Below are positions 7,161 to 15,204 of a stretch of DNA of 40,627 nt, one piece after another. This DNA comes from Flavobacterium sp. KMS. GTDB lineage: Bacteria; Bacteroidota; Bacteroidia; Flavobacteriales; Flavobacteriaceae. The stretch's first letter is position 1. Every line of letters begins with the position of its first letter. The notes below the pieces were generated by a model. That model did not search any database and was not told the origin of the DNA. It saw nothing but the letters and a program-made list of their open reading frames with translations. The position numbers were made by a program, and so were the translations under genes. Location: the NCBI RefSeq assembly GCF_000813005.1, contig NZ_JSYP01000029.1, positions 1-40,627 of the forward strand, in the 5' to 3' direction.

Positions 7161-9716
7161 CTATCCACATTTAGATGATCCACAATCATTACAAGTAAGG
7201 CAACCTTCTTGATATATAAGATTCTCAGAGTTACAATTACTACATTTTTGACCATGAGCTTCTGTACCATCTACGATATAACGTTTAAGGGCACGCGCAA
7301 CACCATTTTTCCAGGTATTTATAGATTCACCGTCAAGCTGAAGACTGCTAACTAACTCAACAGCTTTATCTATAGGCATACCATGTCGTAAAGTACTCGA
7401 TATTAGTTTAGCATAATTCCAGTATTCAGGATTAAATTTATGCGAAAGTCCTTCGATGGTTGTTTTATAACCTCTGGTGTTTTTATATTGAAAGTCATAA
7501 CGAGTAGTTCCGTCTTCTTTTTTATTTTTGATAATGAGTCCTTCCGAAACCCAACGCGGAATTAAAATTCCATCTTCATCATCTACCAGACCTGTGAAAA
7601 TTTCATAAGGTCTGCCATCAATTAATCCGATAAAAGCAATCCACTTATCTTTACTATTCTGAAAACGAACCACATCAGCTTCTAATACCTGAGGGCGTTT
7701 TGTCGAAAAAATACTTGGTACAGTCGGAGCAGCTTCTTCTTTCTTTTCAGTATTAGCAATAAGTACTCCCGAACGTGAACCATCACGATATACAGTAACA
7801 CCTTTGCATCCTGCCTCCCAAGCTTCCATATACAATTTATCTACCATTTCTTCGGGTGTTTCGTTAGGCACATTTATGGTAACAGATATAGAATGGTCTA
7901 CCCATTTCTGAATCTTTCCTTGCATACGAACTTTACTTAACCAGTCGATATCATTACTTGTCGCTTTATAATAAGGAGATTTTTTTACTAATTCATCTAT
8001 TTCTTCCTGACTGTAATTTTTAGTAATATCATATCCATTAATAAGCATCCATTCTTTAAACCTATGATGAAACACAACATATTCTTCCCAGCTATCTCCT
8101 ACCTCATCAACAAAATCTACACGAGCATCTTTATCATTTGGATTTACCTTTCTTCTGCGTTTGTAAACAGGCAAGAAAACAGGCTCAATTCCCGATGATG
8201 TTTGTGTCATTAAACTTGTTGTTCCTGTAGGTGCTATAGTAAGTAAAGCAATATTACGACGACCATGTTCTTTCATTTCATAATACAACTCTTCATCGGC
8301 TTCTTTTAATCGAAGTAAGAACGGATTATTCTTTTCTCTTTCAGAATCATAAATAGTAAACATACCACGTTCTTTGGCTAAGTTTACCGATCCACGATAC
8401 GCCTCGACAGCAAGTGTTTTATGTATCTTTTCAGAGAATACAACTCCTTCATCACTTCCGTAACGTAATCCAAGCGCAGCAAGCATATCACCTTCAGCAG
8501 TAATTCCAATTCCGGTACGACGACCTTCTTTGGCTTTATTTCGGATATTAAGCCATAAATTTCTCTCTACTAATTTTACCTCATCACTTTCTGGATCAGC
8601 ATCTATTTTTCCTAATATAGCATCAATCTTTTCTAATTCAAGATCAATAATATCATCCATTATTCTTTGAGCTGCAGCTACATGTTTTTTGAAAAGTTCA
8701 AAATCAAAAGAAGCGTCTTTAGTAAAAGGATTATTTACATAAGACAATAAATTGATAGCCAACAAACGGCAAGAATCATACGCGCAAAGCGGAATTTCTC
8801 CGCATGGGTTTGTAGAAAGTGTTTTGTATCCTAAATCGGCATAACAATCAGGCAAAGATTCATTAATGATAGTGTCCCAAAACAAAATTCCTGGTTCTGC
8901 AGATTTCCATGCATTATGAATAATTTTATTCCAAAGTTCTTTGGCTTTAATCTCTTTAGAATACAAAGGATTATCGCTAAATATTGGATATTTCTGAACA
9001 TATATTCCATCAGCCTTAACAGCTTTCATAAACTCATCATCAATACGCACAGAAACATTTGCCCCAGTAACTTTTCCCTGTTCCATTTTGGCATCAATAA
9101 AATCGGCTGCATCAGGATGATTAATAGATACCGAAAGCATTAATGCACCACGACGACCATCTTGTGCAACTTCGCGAGTCGAATTAGAATAACGTTCCAT
9201 AAATGGCACTAATCCTGTAGATGTCAATGCCGAATTTCTTACTGGCGAACCTTTTGGACGAACATGAGATAAATCGTGACCAACTCCTCCTCTACGTTTC
9301 ATAAGCTGAACTTGCTCCTGATCCGTTTTCATGATTCCGCCATACGAGTCTGAATTATCATTACCAATTACAAAACAATTTGATAATGATGCAACCTGAA
9401 ATGGGTTTCCAATTCCTGTCATCGGACTACCTTGAGGAACTAAATATTTAAAATCTTTTATCAAATCAAAAACTTCAACTTCAGATAGCGGATTAACATA
9501 CTTTTTTTCAATACGAGCAATTTCACTTGCAATACGTTGATGCATATCATTAGGAGATAACTCAAAAATATTCCCTTCAGAATCTTTAAGTGCATACTTA
9601 CTTACCCAAACAGTTGCAGCAAGACTATCCCCTTTAAAATATTCTAAAGATGCTTGTACAACCTCTTCTTGAGTGTACATAATCGCATTGTTTTTTGTAG
9701 CTAATAATTTGTCCAT
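7161..9716 (-). CDS. nrdJ: Adenosylcobalamin-dependent (class II) ribonucleotide reductase
   Basis: 851 residues, single chain. It reduces ribonucleotides to deoxyribonucleotides using a thiyl radical made from coenzyme B12, independent of oxygen. Catalytic residues are visible: the STNPCGEIPL motif with Asn303, thiyl Cys305 and Glu307, and the redox pair Cys114 (SLSNCFV) and Cys316. The C305-C316 spacing is the same as in characterised class II enzymes. APTGTTSLMTQ is the conserved phosphate-binding segment. The C-terminus carries six cysteines (825, 828, 839, 842, 845, 850) as CxxC pairs, the metal-binding/re-reduction tail usual in this subclass. No partner small subunit or nrdR lies nearby and no B12 riboswitch was recognised upstream. 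The start at 9716 follows an A-rich leader. Confidence 0.95.
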   Translation of the reverse strand: MDKLLATKNNAIMYTQEEVVQASLEYFKGDSLAATVWVSKYALKDSEGNIFELSPNDMHQRIASEIARIEKKYVNPLSEVEVFDLIKDFKYLVPQGSPMTGIGNPFQVASLSNCFVIGNDNSDSYGGIMKTDQEQVQLMKRRGGVGHDLSHVRPKGSPVRNSALTSTGLVPFMERYSNSTREVAQDGRRGALMLSVSINHPDAADFIDAKMEQGKVTGANVSVRIDDEFMKAVKADGIYVQKYPIFSDNPLYSKEIKAKELWNKIIHNAWKSAEPGILFWDTIINESLPDCYADLGYKTLSTNPCGEIPLCAYDSCRLLAINLLSYVNNPFTKDASFDFELFKKHVAAAQRIMDDIIDLELEKIDAILGKIDADPESDEVKLVERNLWLNIRNKAKEGRRTGIGITAEGDMLAALGLRYGSDEGVVFSEKIHKTLAVEAYRGSVNLAKERGMFTIYDSEREKNNPFLLRLKEADEELYYEMKEHGRRNIALLTIAPTGTTSLMTQTSSGIEPVFLPVYKRRRKVNPNDKDARVDFVDEVGDSWEEYVVFHHRFKEWMLINGYDITKNYSQEEIDELVKKSPYYKATSNDIDWLSKVRMQGKIQKWVDHSISVTINVPNETPEEMVDKLYMEAWEAGCKGVTVYRDGSRSGVLIANTEKKEEAAPTVPSIFSTKRPQVLEADVVRFQNSKDKWIAFIGLIDGRPYEIFTGLVDDEDGILIPRWVSEGLIIKNKKEDGTTRYDFQYKNTRGYKTTIEGLSHKFNPEYWNYAKLISSTLRHGMPIDKAVELVSSLQLDGESINTWKNGVARALKRYIVDGTEAHGQKCSNCNSENLIYQEGCLTCNDCGSSKCG

Positions 9717-10054
9717 GATATTGATAATTTTTAATATTAAATTCTGATGTAAATTTAAAAATAATTAAACTACTAAAAAAATAAAAATAAAAAAGCTTAC
9801 AAATAAATCAATTTAAAAAACTAAAAATCAATACATTAAAAATTTACTAACATCATAAAGTTAACAAATTTTTATTTTTAATGTAATACCGAATTAATTT
9901 TTAATCACAATTAAACTTCTTTAATAAAACAATTTTTATGCTGTTAAAAACCATCAATAATTCATAAAAATTTTGACTTTTTTTACAGAATACTTTCCTT
10001 ATTAAGAGTTTTAACAAATAATAATTTTTGACGTTTAAAACGTAACGTTGTGCT
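9717..10054. other. AT-rich leader of nrdJ, no gene
   Basis: This stretch is extremely AT-rich. It should contain the nrdJ promoter, but no clean TAnnTTTG element or cobalamin riboswitch box was found. A near-palindrome, ACGTTTAAAACGT, lies at 10031-10043. Confidence 0.4.
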
Positions 10055-10535
10055 CCTCCCATAATACATTTCAGCGTTACGTTAATTTTGGTTCACGCAG
10101 ATTTTGCAGATTTTTTTTGTTTTGATTTTAGAATTCGGCTTGTGGAATATATTACGGGAGACGCACTGCGGTGCGCCTCTACAGAAACCTTAGAACCTCA
10201 GTATATTTGTGTCTCTGTATTTCTAAAAAAAGAGTAAATACCCTCAATATTCTAGACACACTGTTATGCGTCCCTACAAAAACCTTAGTACCTCAGCACC
10301 TTTGAACCTTTGAATAAAAAAAAGAGTGAATACTCTCAATATTTTAGACACGCTGCTATACGCCCCTACAAAACACCTTATAGCCTCAGTATCTTTGTAT
10401 CTTTGTACTTCTAAAAATAAGAGTAAATACCCTCAATATTCTAGACACACTGCTATGCGCCCCTACAAAAACCTTAGTACCTCAGCACCTCTGAACCTCT
10501 GAACTAAACCCTCAACATTTAAGACGCACTGCTAT
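10055..10535. repeat. Composite repeat island, copy 1
   Basis: Opens with CCTCCCATAATACATTTCAG, continues through GGTTCACGCAGATTTTGC and GCTTGTGGAATATATTACGG, then the palindrome GACGCACTGCGGTGCG (10158-10179). Three units follow, starting AGAGTAAATA or AGAGTGAATA at 10231, 10323 and 10420, each with CCTCAATATTCTAGACACAC or a variant and an ACCT/TTTG tail. A truncated fourth unit ends at 10535. Confidence 0.85.
10158..10179. repeat. REP-like palindrome, copy A
   Basis: GAGACGCACTGCGGTGCGCC then TC. Arms GACGCAC and GTGCG(T/C)C form a hairpin; it is followed by TCTACA and an AACCT tract as in the other three copies. Confidence 0.8.
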
Positions 10536-10538
10536 GTA

Positions 10539-10905
10539 CCTCCCATAATGCATTTCAGTGTTACGTTAATTTTGGTTCACGCAGATTTTGCGGATTTTTT
10601 TGTTTTGGTTTTAGGATTCGGCTTGTGGAATATATTACGGGAGACGCACTGCGGTGCGCCTCTACAAAAAAACCATTGAACCTCAGCATCTTTGAACCTT
10701 TGAATAAAAAAGAGTAAATACTCTCAATGTTTTAAACACCCTGCTATACATCCCTACAAAAGACCCTATAACCCCAGTATATTTGTATCTTTGCACTTCT
10801 AAAAATAAGAGTAAATACCCTCAATATTCTAGACACACTGCTATGCGTCCCTACAAAAACCTTTGAACCTTTGAACCTTTGAATAAAAAAAGAGTAAATA
10901 CCTTC
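10539..10905. repeat. Composite repeat island, copy 2
   Basis: Repeats copy 1 at an offset of about 484 bp in the same order: CCTCCCATAATGCATTTCAG, the GTTCACGCAGATTTTGCGG part, GCTTGTGGAATATATTACGG, the palindrome (10641-10662), then AGAGTAAATA units. This shows a tandem duplication of a composite element followed by divergence and small indels. Confidence 0.85.
10641..10662. repeat. REP-like palindrome, copy B
   Basis: Identical in its core to copy A and in the same context, after GGAATATATTACGG and before TCTACAAAA and AACC tracts. Confidence 0.8.
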
Positions 10906-10913
10906 AAACTTTT

Positions 10914-10933
10914 AGACGCACTGCGGTGCGCCT
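10914..10933. repeat. REP-like palindrome, copy C
   Basis: AGACGCACTGCGGTGCGCCT, followed by CTACAAAAACCTCAGAACC. It lacks the GGAATATATTACGG flank of copies A and B, so the palindrome plus downstream tract appears to be the mobile or conserved unit. Confidence 0.8.
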
Positions 10934-10940
10934 CTACAAA

Positions 10941-11085
10941 AACCTCAGAACCTTTGAACCTTTGCTCCTTTGAACCTTTGCTCCTTTGAACCTTTGCTCC
11001 TTTGAACCTTTGCTCCTTTGCCACTTTGCTCCTTTGAACCTTTACTCCTTTGCCCCTTTGAACCTCTGCCACTTAGAACCTCTAA
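10941..11085. repeat. 17-bp tandem repeat tract
   Basis: About seven to eight degenerate copies of TTTGAACCTTTGCTCCT. A minus-strand reading frame of 73 codons through it (rich in KVQR, KEQR) is a by-product of the repeat. Confidence 0.85.
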
Positions 11086-11443
11086 AGAAAAAAACATAAT
11101 ATAAAGAAAAAATAAATACATATTACATTGATTTTAAACAACATACAAATACAACTTAAAATATTTTAACCGAACTTTACTGTAATAAACAACTACATTA
11201 CAATTAATAAAAATACCCGCTGGGTGTAAATTAATTTAAAAACTGAGCAACAGAGCTTGGTATAAGCAAACAAAACTATTTCTTTCGGCTAATAAGCTAT
11301 ATCTGTTTTAAATAAAGAAAGCGTCTTTTTTTTGAAAGTTAAAAATCATTTCCCCTTTACCTGTTAGATAAAACTTTCATGACGGTAGCGAAGCAAACAG
11401 ACGGAGTAATTACAGCCTACGAGTTAATAAAATATATTTTATT
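11086..11443 (+). other. Upstream region of CAP lipoprotein 1
   Basis: 11125-11185 (CATTGATTTTAAACAACATA onward) resembles the sequence just upstream of the second CAP gene (12176-12240). Here it lies about 320 nt from the start codon rather than about 100, so roughly 220 nt (about 11190-11410) are extra in this copy. That extra DNA holds no gene. Confidence 0.5.
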
Positions 11444-11947
11444 ATGGCAAAAAAAATAAATCAAATAGCATCCGTAATCGTAATATTATTTACTATCCAC
11501 TCCTGTGCTAACGATACAAGCATTAGCAACGAACCAGAACCTATCCCCATAGTTGTTGTAGAATACAATTACACCCCTATAGAACTAGAAACAATGGACT
11601 TAATAAACAAGTACAGAGTTAGCAAAGGCTTAAATACGCTAGGGACGATAAACTATCTTTCGCTTAAAGCCGAAGAACACACTAATTACATGATGACCAA
11701 TAATGCTGTAAGTCATGATAACTTCGCAGTTCGATTAAAAGACATTGTCAGAACTTTAGGTGTTATTAAAGTCAGTGAGAACATTGCTTATAATTATAAT
11801 ACTCCGCAAGAAGCCTTAGATGCTTGGTTAAATAGCCCCGAACATAAAAAAAACATTATGGCCGATTATACTAACTTTGGTATTTCGGTAAGACAACATC
11901 CTATTAATGGAAGAAAATATTACACAAACATCTTTGTAAAATATTAA
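11444..11947 (+). CDS. CAP/SCP-domain lipoprotein, copy 1
   Basis: 167 residues. Lipoprotein signal peptide with Cys21 (IHSC), a short Asn/Pro-rich linker, then a CAP (SCP, PF00188) domain from about residue 45: LINKYRVSKGLNTL, HTNYM, SHDNF, SENIAYNYNTPQEAL, WLNSPEHKKNIM and FGISV. These are the usual bacterial CAP signatures, including the conserved His of SHDNF and Glu of SENIAY. The domain is widespread in secreted proteins; its activity in bacteria is mostly unknown. Probably surface or periplasm anchored. The next gene is a close paralogue, and together with a partial kinase copy downstream this shows a segmental duplication. Confidence 0.88.
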   Translation: MAKKINQIASVIVILFTIHSCANDTSISNEPEPIPIVVVEYNYTPIELETMDLINKYRVSKGLNTLGTINYLSLKAEEHTNYMMTNNAVSHDNFAVRLKDIVRTLGVIKVSENIAYNYNTPQEALDAWLNSPEHKKNIMADYTNFGISVRQHPINGRKYYTNIFVKY

Positions 11948-11968
11948 TCTATTAGCTTACACTCTCTA

Positions 11969-12076
11969 CATTAACTCTTCTACTCTAGAATAGAAATTTC
12001 AAATCTTATTTCAGTCAACCCTGCTCTAAAAGTTCCTGCTGTACAAGCAATACTTATTAATTCCTGCGAAGATTTC
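11969..12076 (-). pseudogene. Decayed remnant of the 3' end of the PfkB kinase gene
   Basis: The plus-strand segment starting CATTAACTCTTCTACTCTAG aligns with the kinase gene's last codons (12899 onward, CATTAACTCTTCTATTTTAG). Similarity continues through TGTACAAGCAA/TGCACAAGCAA and ATTCCTGCGAAGATTT/ATTCCTGCGGAGATTT, with one 3-nt gap and many substitutions, then is lost. Only about 108 bp survive and there is no open frame of use. It sits after CAP copy 1 exactly as the intact kinase sits after CAP copy 2. Confidence 0.85.
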
Positions 12077-12274
12077 TTTTTCACAGAAAAAACAAAATTA
12101 CGATTACTTCAAGCATAAACTAAGCCTTTATCTCTCAGAATCTTTACATTACAAAACTTAAAAAAAACCTTATTCTATTGATTTTAAACCCTATACAGAT
12201 ATACATTAAAATAAATTGACCAGACCTTTGCCGTATCAAATAAATCTAACTGAATCAGTAAATTATTTTTTATT
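12077..12274 (+). other. Upstream region of CAP lipoprotein 2
   Basis: Intergenic DNA. 12176-12240 is similar to 11125-11190. GACCTTTG at 12223-12230 is a one-mismatch -7 element (TAnnTTTG) 45 nt before the start; the corresponding site upstream of copy 1 reads GAACTTTA. Confidence 0.4.
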
Positions 12275-12781
12275 ATGGCAAAAAACATAAGTCTAATTAT
12301 ATCATTAATCACAATAATATTTACGCTACATTCATGCTCTAATGATAGTAGTAATAGCAATGAAACAACAAAACCTATTCCTGAAATTGTAGTAGACTAT
12401 AATTATACTCCAGCAGAATTAGAAGTAATGGATTTAATAAACGAATATAGAACTAGTATCGGTTTAAACACATTAGAAAAAATAAACTACGTTTCTGTTA
12501 AATCCGAAGAACATAATAATTACATGATTACTAATAATATTGTAAGCCATGATGATTTTGTAACTCGTTCTGAAGACATCATTAAAGCTCTTGGTGTTAT
12601 AAAAGTAAGCGAGAATATTGCCTATAATTACAACACCCCAAAAGCTGCTCTCGATGCTTGGTTAGCTAGTCCTGAACACAAAAAAAACATTACAGGAGAT
12701 TATAGCAATTTTGGTATTTCGGTTACTGAAAATCCTATTAATGGCAGAAAATACTACACCAATATCTTTGTAAAATATTAA
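12275..12781 (+). CDS. CAP/SCP-domain lipoprotein, copy 2
   Basis: 168 residues, clearly paralogous to copy 1 over the full length including the signal peptide (Cys21, LHSC). CAP signatures: LINEYRTSIGLNTL, SHDDF, SENIAYNYNTPKAAL, WLASPEHKKNI and FGISV. Divergence is concentrated in the linker after the lipid anchor and the middle of the domain; the last 40 residues are almost the same. It ends in a strong terminator and is convergent with the sugar kinase gene. Confidence 0.88.
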   Translation: MAKNISLIISLITIIFTLHSCSNDSSNSNETTKPIPEIVVDYNYTPAELEVMDLINEYRTSIGLNTLEKINYVSVKSEEHNNYMITNNIVSHDDFVTRSEDIIKALGVIKVSENIAYNYNTPKAALDAWLASPEHKKNITGDYSNFGISVTENPINGRKYYTNIFVKY

Positions 12782-12826
12782 TACCACAAATACCACATCT
12801 TAGATTATTTTAATGTCCAAAAGCAG

Positions 12827-12853
12827 AAAAACACTCTCAAAAGGAGTGTTTTT
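12827..12853. terminator. Hairpin terminator between convergent genes
   Basis: AAAAACACTC pairs with GAGTGTTTTT around a 7-nt loop, with further Ts to the right and As to the left. It serves CAP copy 2 on the plus strand and probably the kinase gene on the minus strand. Confidence 0.85.
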
Positions 12854-12889
12854 TTTGTTTATTATTCAATAAAAAAAATAAATATAAGA

Positions 12890-13786
12890 TTACTTAAGCA
12901 TTAACTCTTCTATTTTAGAATAGGAAATCTCAGGATTTGCTCCTGCCGATCCTGCTACTAAAGCTCCAACTGCACAAGCAAGATTTATTGATTCCTGCGG
13001 AGATTTACCCGTAAGTAATGAAGTAATTAATGTTGCAAGAAAGGAATCTCCTGCTCCTACTGTATCTACAACTTTTATAGAGTAACCGCTATTATGATAC
13101 AATTTTCCTTCCCATAATAATGATGCTCCCTCTTTACCCTTGGTTACACACATGGCTTTAGCATTTGTTTTTTTAGCAATAAATGCTATGTTTTCCTCTA
13201 AACCAACATAAGGAGACCCCATAGCCGAGGCAATTTCCAGCAACTCTTCGTCATTAAACTTTATAAAACTAGCCGATTGCATTAGCTTCTCGATTATATC
13301 ATACGAGTAATGTGGTTTCCTTAAGTTTACATCAAAAACCTTGTAAAGATCATTTTGAAGCAATTCTTCTAATGCTAAACGAGAAACAGAATCCCTACAA
13401 ACCAAACTCCCGTAAATAAGTACATCGGCTTGAGTAACCAACTTTTTTGCCGTTTCATTTAAAACAATTTTATCCCATGCCGATGGATAATTAATTTCAT
13501 AACTAGCCGATCCATTTTCATTTAAAGAAACCTGAACTAAACCAGTCGGAAATTCTTCCGATGTGATAATAGCATCGGTTTCAAGACCAAGACTTTTAAC
13601 TTGATTTATTATCGCTATTCCGTCTGTATCATTACCTACACAACTTATCATCGCAACATTACAACCCAATGCCTTCATACGTAAAGCAACATTAAGCGGA
13701 GCACCTCCTATTTTCTTTTCGTTTCCAAAAACATCCCAAAGTACTTCTCCGTAAGAAACAGCATTAAGTTTTTTCTCTTTATTCAT
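12890..13786 (-). CDS. PfkB-family sugar kinase, probably fructokinase
   Basis: 298 residues, normal for the ribokinase/PfkB fold. The N-terminal signature KIGGAPLNVALRMKALG (residues 25-41) and the C-terminal signature DTVGAGDSFLATL (from 241, catalytic Asp247) are intact. GGAPLNVA is typical of bacterial fructokinases, so ATP-dependent phosphorylation of fructose or a related sugar in the cytoplasm is the best guess; the exact substrate is not proven. No sugar-utilisation genes flank it except the MFS transporter that lies upstream on the same strand with its own terminator. A decayed copy of its 3' end lies between the two CAP genes. Confidence 0.88.
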   Translation of the reverse strand: MNKEKKLNAVSYGEVLWDVFGNEKKIGGAPLNVALRMKALGCNVAMISCVGNDTDGIAIINQVKSLGLETDAIITSEEFPTGLVQVSLNENGSASYEINYPSAWDKIVLNETAKKLVTQADVLIYGSLVCRDSVSRLALEELLQNDLYKVFDVNLRKPHYSYDIIEKLMQSASFIKFNDEELLEIASAMGSPYVGLEENIAFIAKKTNAKAMCVTKGKEGASLLWEGKLYHNSGYSIKVVDTVGAGDSFLATLITSLLTGKSPQESINLACAVGALVAGSAGANPEISYSKIEELMLK

Positions 13787-13888
13787 TCTAAAATCAATTT
13801 AAGTATTGCTATCAAAACCTACATCTGTAAAGTAAAAATAATCTTTTATTTCATGTAACCAAATGAGCAAAAGCTATATCTATAAACA

Positions 13889-13917
13889 AAAAGACAAGCC
13901 TATTTGACTTGTCTTTT
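13889..13917 (-). terminator. Terminator of the MFS gene
   Basis: AAAAGACAAG pairs with CTTGTCTTTT (10 bp, 9-nt loop), directly after the MFS stop codon on the minus strand, with a T-rich continuation on that strand. Confidence 0.8.
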
Positions 13918-13933
13918 ATAAATATATTCATTT

Positions 13934-15100
13934 TTAAACTCTTTGTAATTGCATCACGTATTTTTTTCTTTGTATAAATATAAAGGTAAAAAGTATTCCC
14001 AAAAATGACATCCCTACTCCTATTAAATTAGGCGAAGCATAACTGTAACCAGCTATTAGAGGCAATCCTCCTAAAAAGGCTCCTAATGCATTTCCTATAT
14101 TAAAACTTGCCTGAATTGCTGCCGAAGCAATCATTTCTGCACCCGTTGCTGTCTGAATCATTAACATCTGGATTGGTGCTACAATCGAAAACGAAACACA
14201 ACCTGTTAAGAAGGTCAAAAATAAAGACGCATACTGATTATATGAAAAGAAATAAACCAAAAGCAAATCGATAGCCATTACAAAAAGCAACATTATAACA
14301 GTAGTTGATGCCGAAAATTTATCAGCTAATTTACCTCCTATAAAATTCCCGATTACCATTCCTAATCCTGCTAAAATTAAGATATACGGAACATTCTCTG
14401 GCGAGAAACCAGATACATTTGTTAACAAAGGTGCGATATAACTAATCCAGGAAAACAATCCTCCAAAACCTATTGCAGTAATTGCAATTATTAACCAAGC
14501 CTCAGTTTTCTTAAAAAACTGCAATTGAGTTTTCATGCTTTCGCTTTTATTAGATTCCAGATTTGGCATCCATAAATAAATAAAAAGAAATGTAAGTAAT
14601 CCGATTACTGCAATAAGTACAAATGTATAACGCCATAAAAAATGATGCCCAATATAAGTTCCGATAGGAACACCTATTAAATTTGCCAATGTTAATCCCG
14701 AAAACATAATAGAAACAGCCTGCGCTTCTTTTCCTTTATCGGCAAGTCGGCTCGCTACAACAGCTCCCACCCCAAAAAAGGCTCCGTGAGGTAAGCCCGA
14801 TAATAATCTCGATGCAAATAATATTTCGTAAGTAGGCGCAATAATCGAAAGAGCATTAAATACAGCCAACATCATTGCCAGAATTAAAAGCATTTTCTTT
14901 GGCGGATAATTTCTTCCTATAATAACTAATAATGGTGCACCAATTACAACACCTAATGCATAAGCAGAAATTAAATATCCTGCTACAGGAATAGAAACAT
15001 TCATATTCTGAGCAATATCAGGCAATAAACCCATCATCACAAACTCTGTGATCCCAATAGTTAAACCGCCCAATGAGAGCGCAATAAGACTTTTTTTCAT
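13934..15100 (-). CDS. MFS efflux transporter, AraJ/sugar-efflux type
   Basis: 388 residues with about 12 predicted membrane helices. The first helix contains GITEFVMMGLLPDIA, a signature of the AraJ/SotB/YdhP drug-proton antiporter branch, and the loop 2-3 region has IGRNYPPKKMLL. RLLSGLPHGAFFGVGAVVASRLA is the conserved helix 4 region of the same branch. It likely exports a small molecule (sugar, drug or metabolite) by proton antiport; the substrate is unknown. It is divergently transcribed from an AraC-type regulator with about 100 bp between the likely starts, a common arrangement for local control. A -7-like TAAATTTG lies on its strand at 15139-15146. Confidence 0.87.
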   Translation of the reverse strand: MKKSLIALSLGGLTIGITEFVMMGLLPDIAQNMNVSIPVAGYLISAYALGVVIGAPLLVIIGRNYPPKKMLLILAMMLAVFNALSIIAPTYEILFASRLLSGLPHGAFFGVGAVVASRLADKGKEAQAVSIMFSGLTLANLIGVPIGTYIGHHFLWRYTFVLIAVIGLLTFLFIYLWMPNLESNKSESMKTQLQFFKKTEAWLIIAITAIGFGGLFSWISYIAPLLTNVSGFSPENVPYILILAGLGMVIGNFIGGKLADKFSASTTVIMLLFVMAIDLLLVYFFSYNQYASLFLTFLTGCVSFSIVAPIQMLMIQTATGAEMIASAAIQASFNIGNALGAFLGGLPLIAGYSYASPNLIGVGMSFLGILFTFIFIQRKKYVMQLQRV

Positions 15101-15138
15101 TTGATTTTTTATAGAAAAGGAATAGATTTTCTATGCAG

Positions 15139-15146
15139 CAAATTTA
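15139..15146 (-). promoter_or_regulatory. -7 element of the MFS gene
   Basis: TAAATTTG on the minus strand matches TAnnTTTG, 38 nt upstream of the ATG at 15100. No good -33 TTG at the expected spacing was seen. Confidence 0.45.
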
Positions 15147-15171
15147 CATCCGGCAATGTTAAAATAAGTTG

Positions 15172-15179
15172 TATATTTA
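15172..15179 (+). promoter_or_regulatory. -7-like element that argues for the later AraC start
   Basis: TATATTTA, followed by C, is a seven-of-eight match to TAnnTTTG. It overlaps the first codons of the longest AraC frame (TTG at 15169) and lies 25 nt before an ATG at 15205. If real, translation must start at 15205. Confidence 0.45.
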
Positions 15180-15204
15180 CGACATTAACTTGTACATATC
15201 GAGC

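Noticed and set aside
7079..7270. 63-codon minus-strand frame overlapping the end of nrdJ
   Set aside because: It is in another frame of the nrdJ tail and the AACCTTTG repeats.
9717..10054. Cobalamin riboswitch upstream of the B12-dependent reductase
   Set aside because: No B12-box-like sequence or fitting stem was found; the region is almost only A and T. A covariance-model search would settle it.
10851..11072. 73-codon minus-strand reading frame rich in KVQR/KEQR
   Set aside because: It is a direct translation of the TTTGAACCTTTGCTCCT tract and a REP palindrome; no start context or family, and all frames of such repeats tend to stay open.
10055..11085. CRISPR array
   Set aside because: Repeats are degenerate, nested and of several lengths, with no unique spacers of constant size and no cas genes nearby.
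11086..13786. Insertion sequence as the cause of the CAP duplication
   Set aside because: No transposase frame, terminal inverted repeats or target-site duplications were seen; unequal recombination explains the layout.
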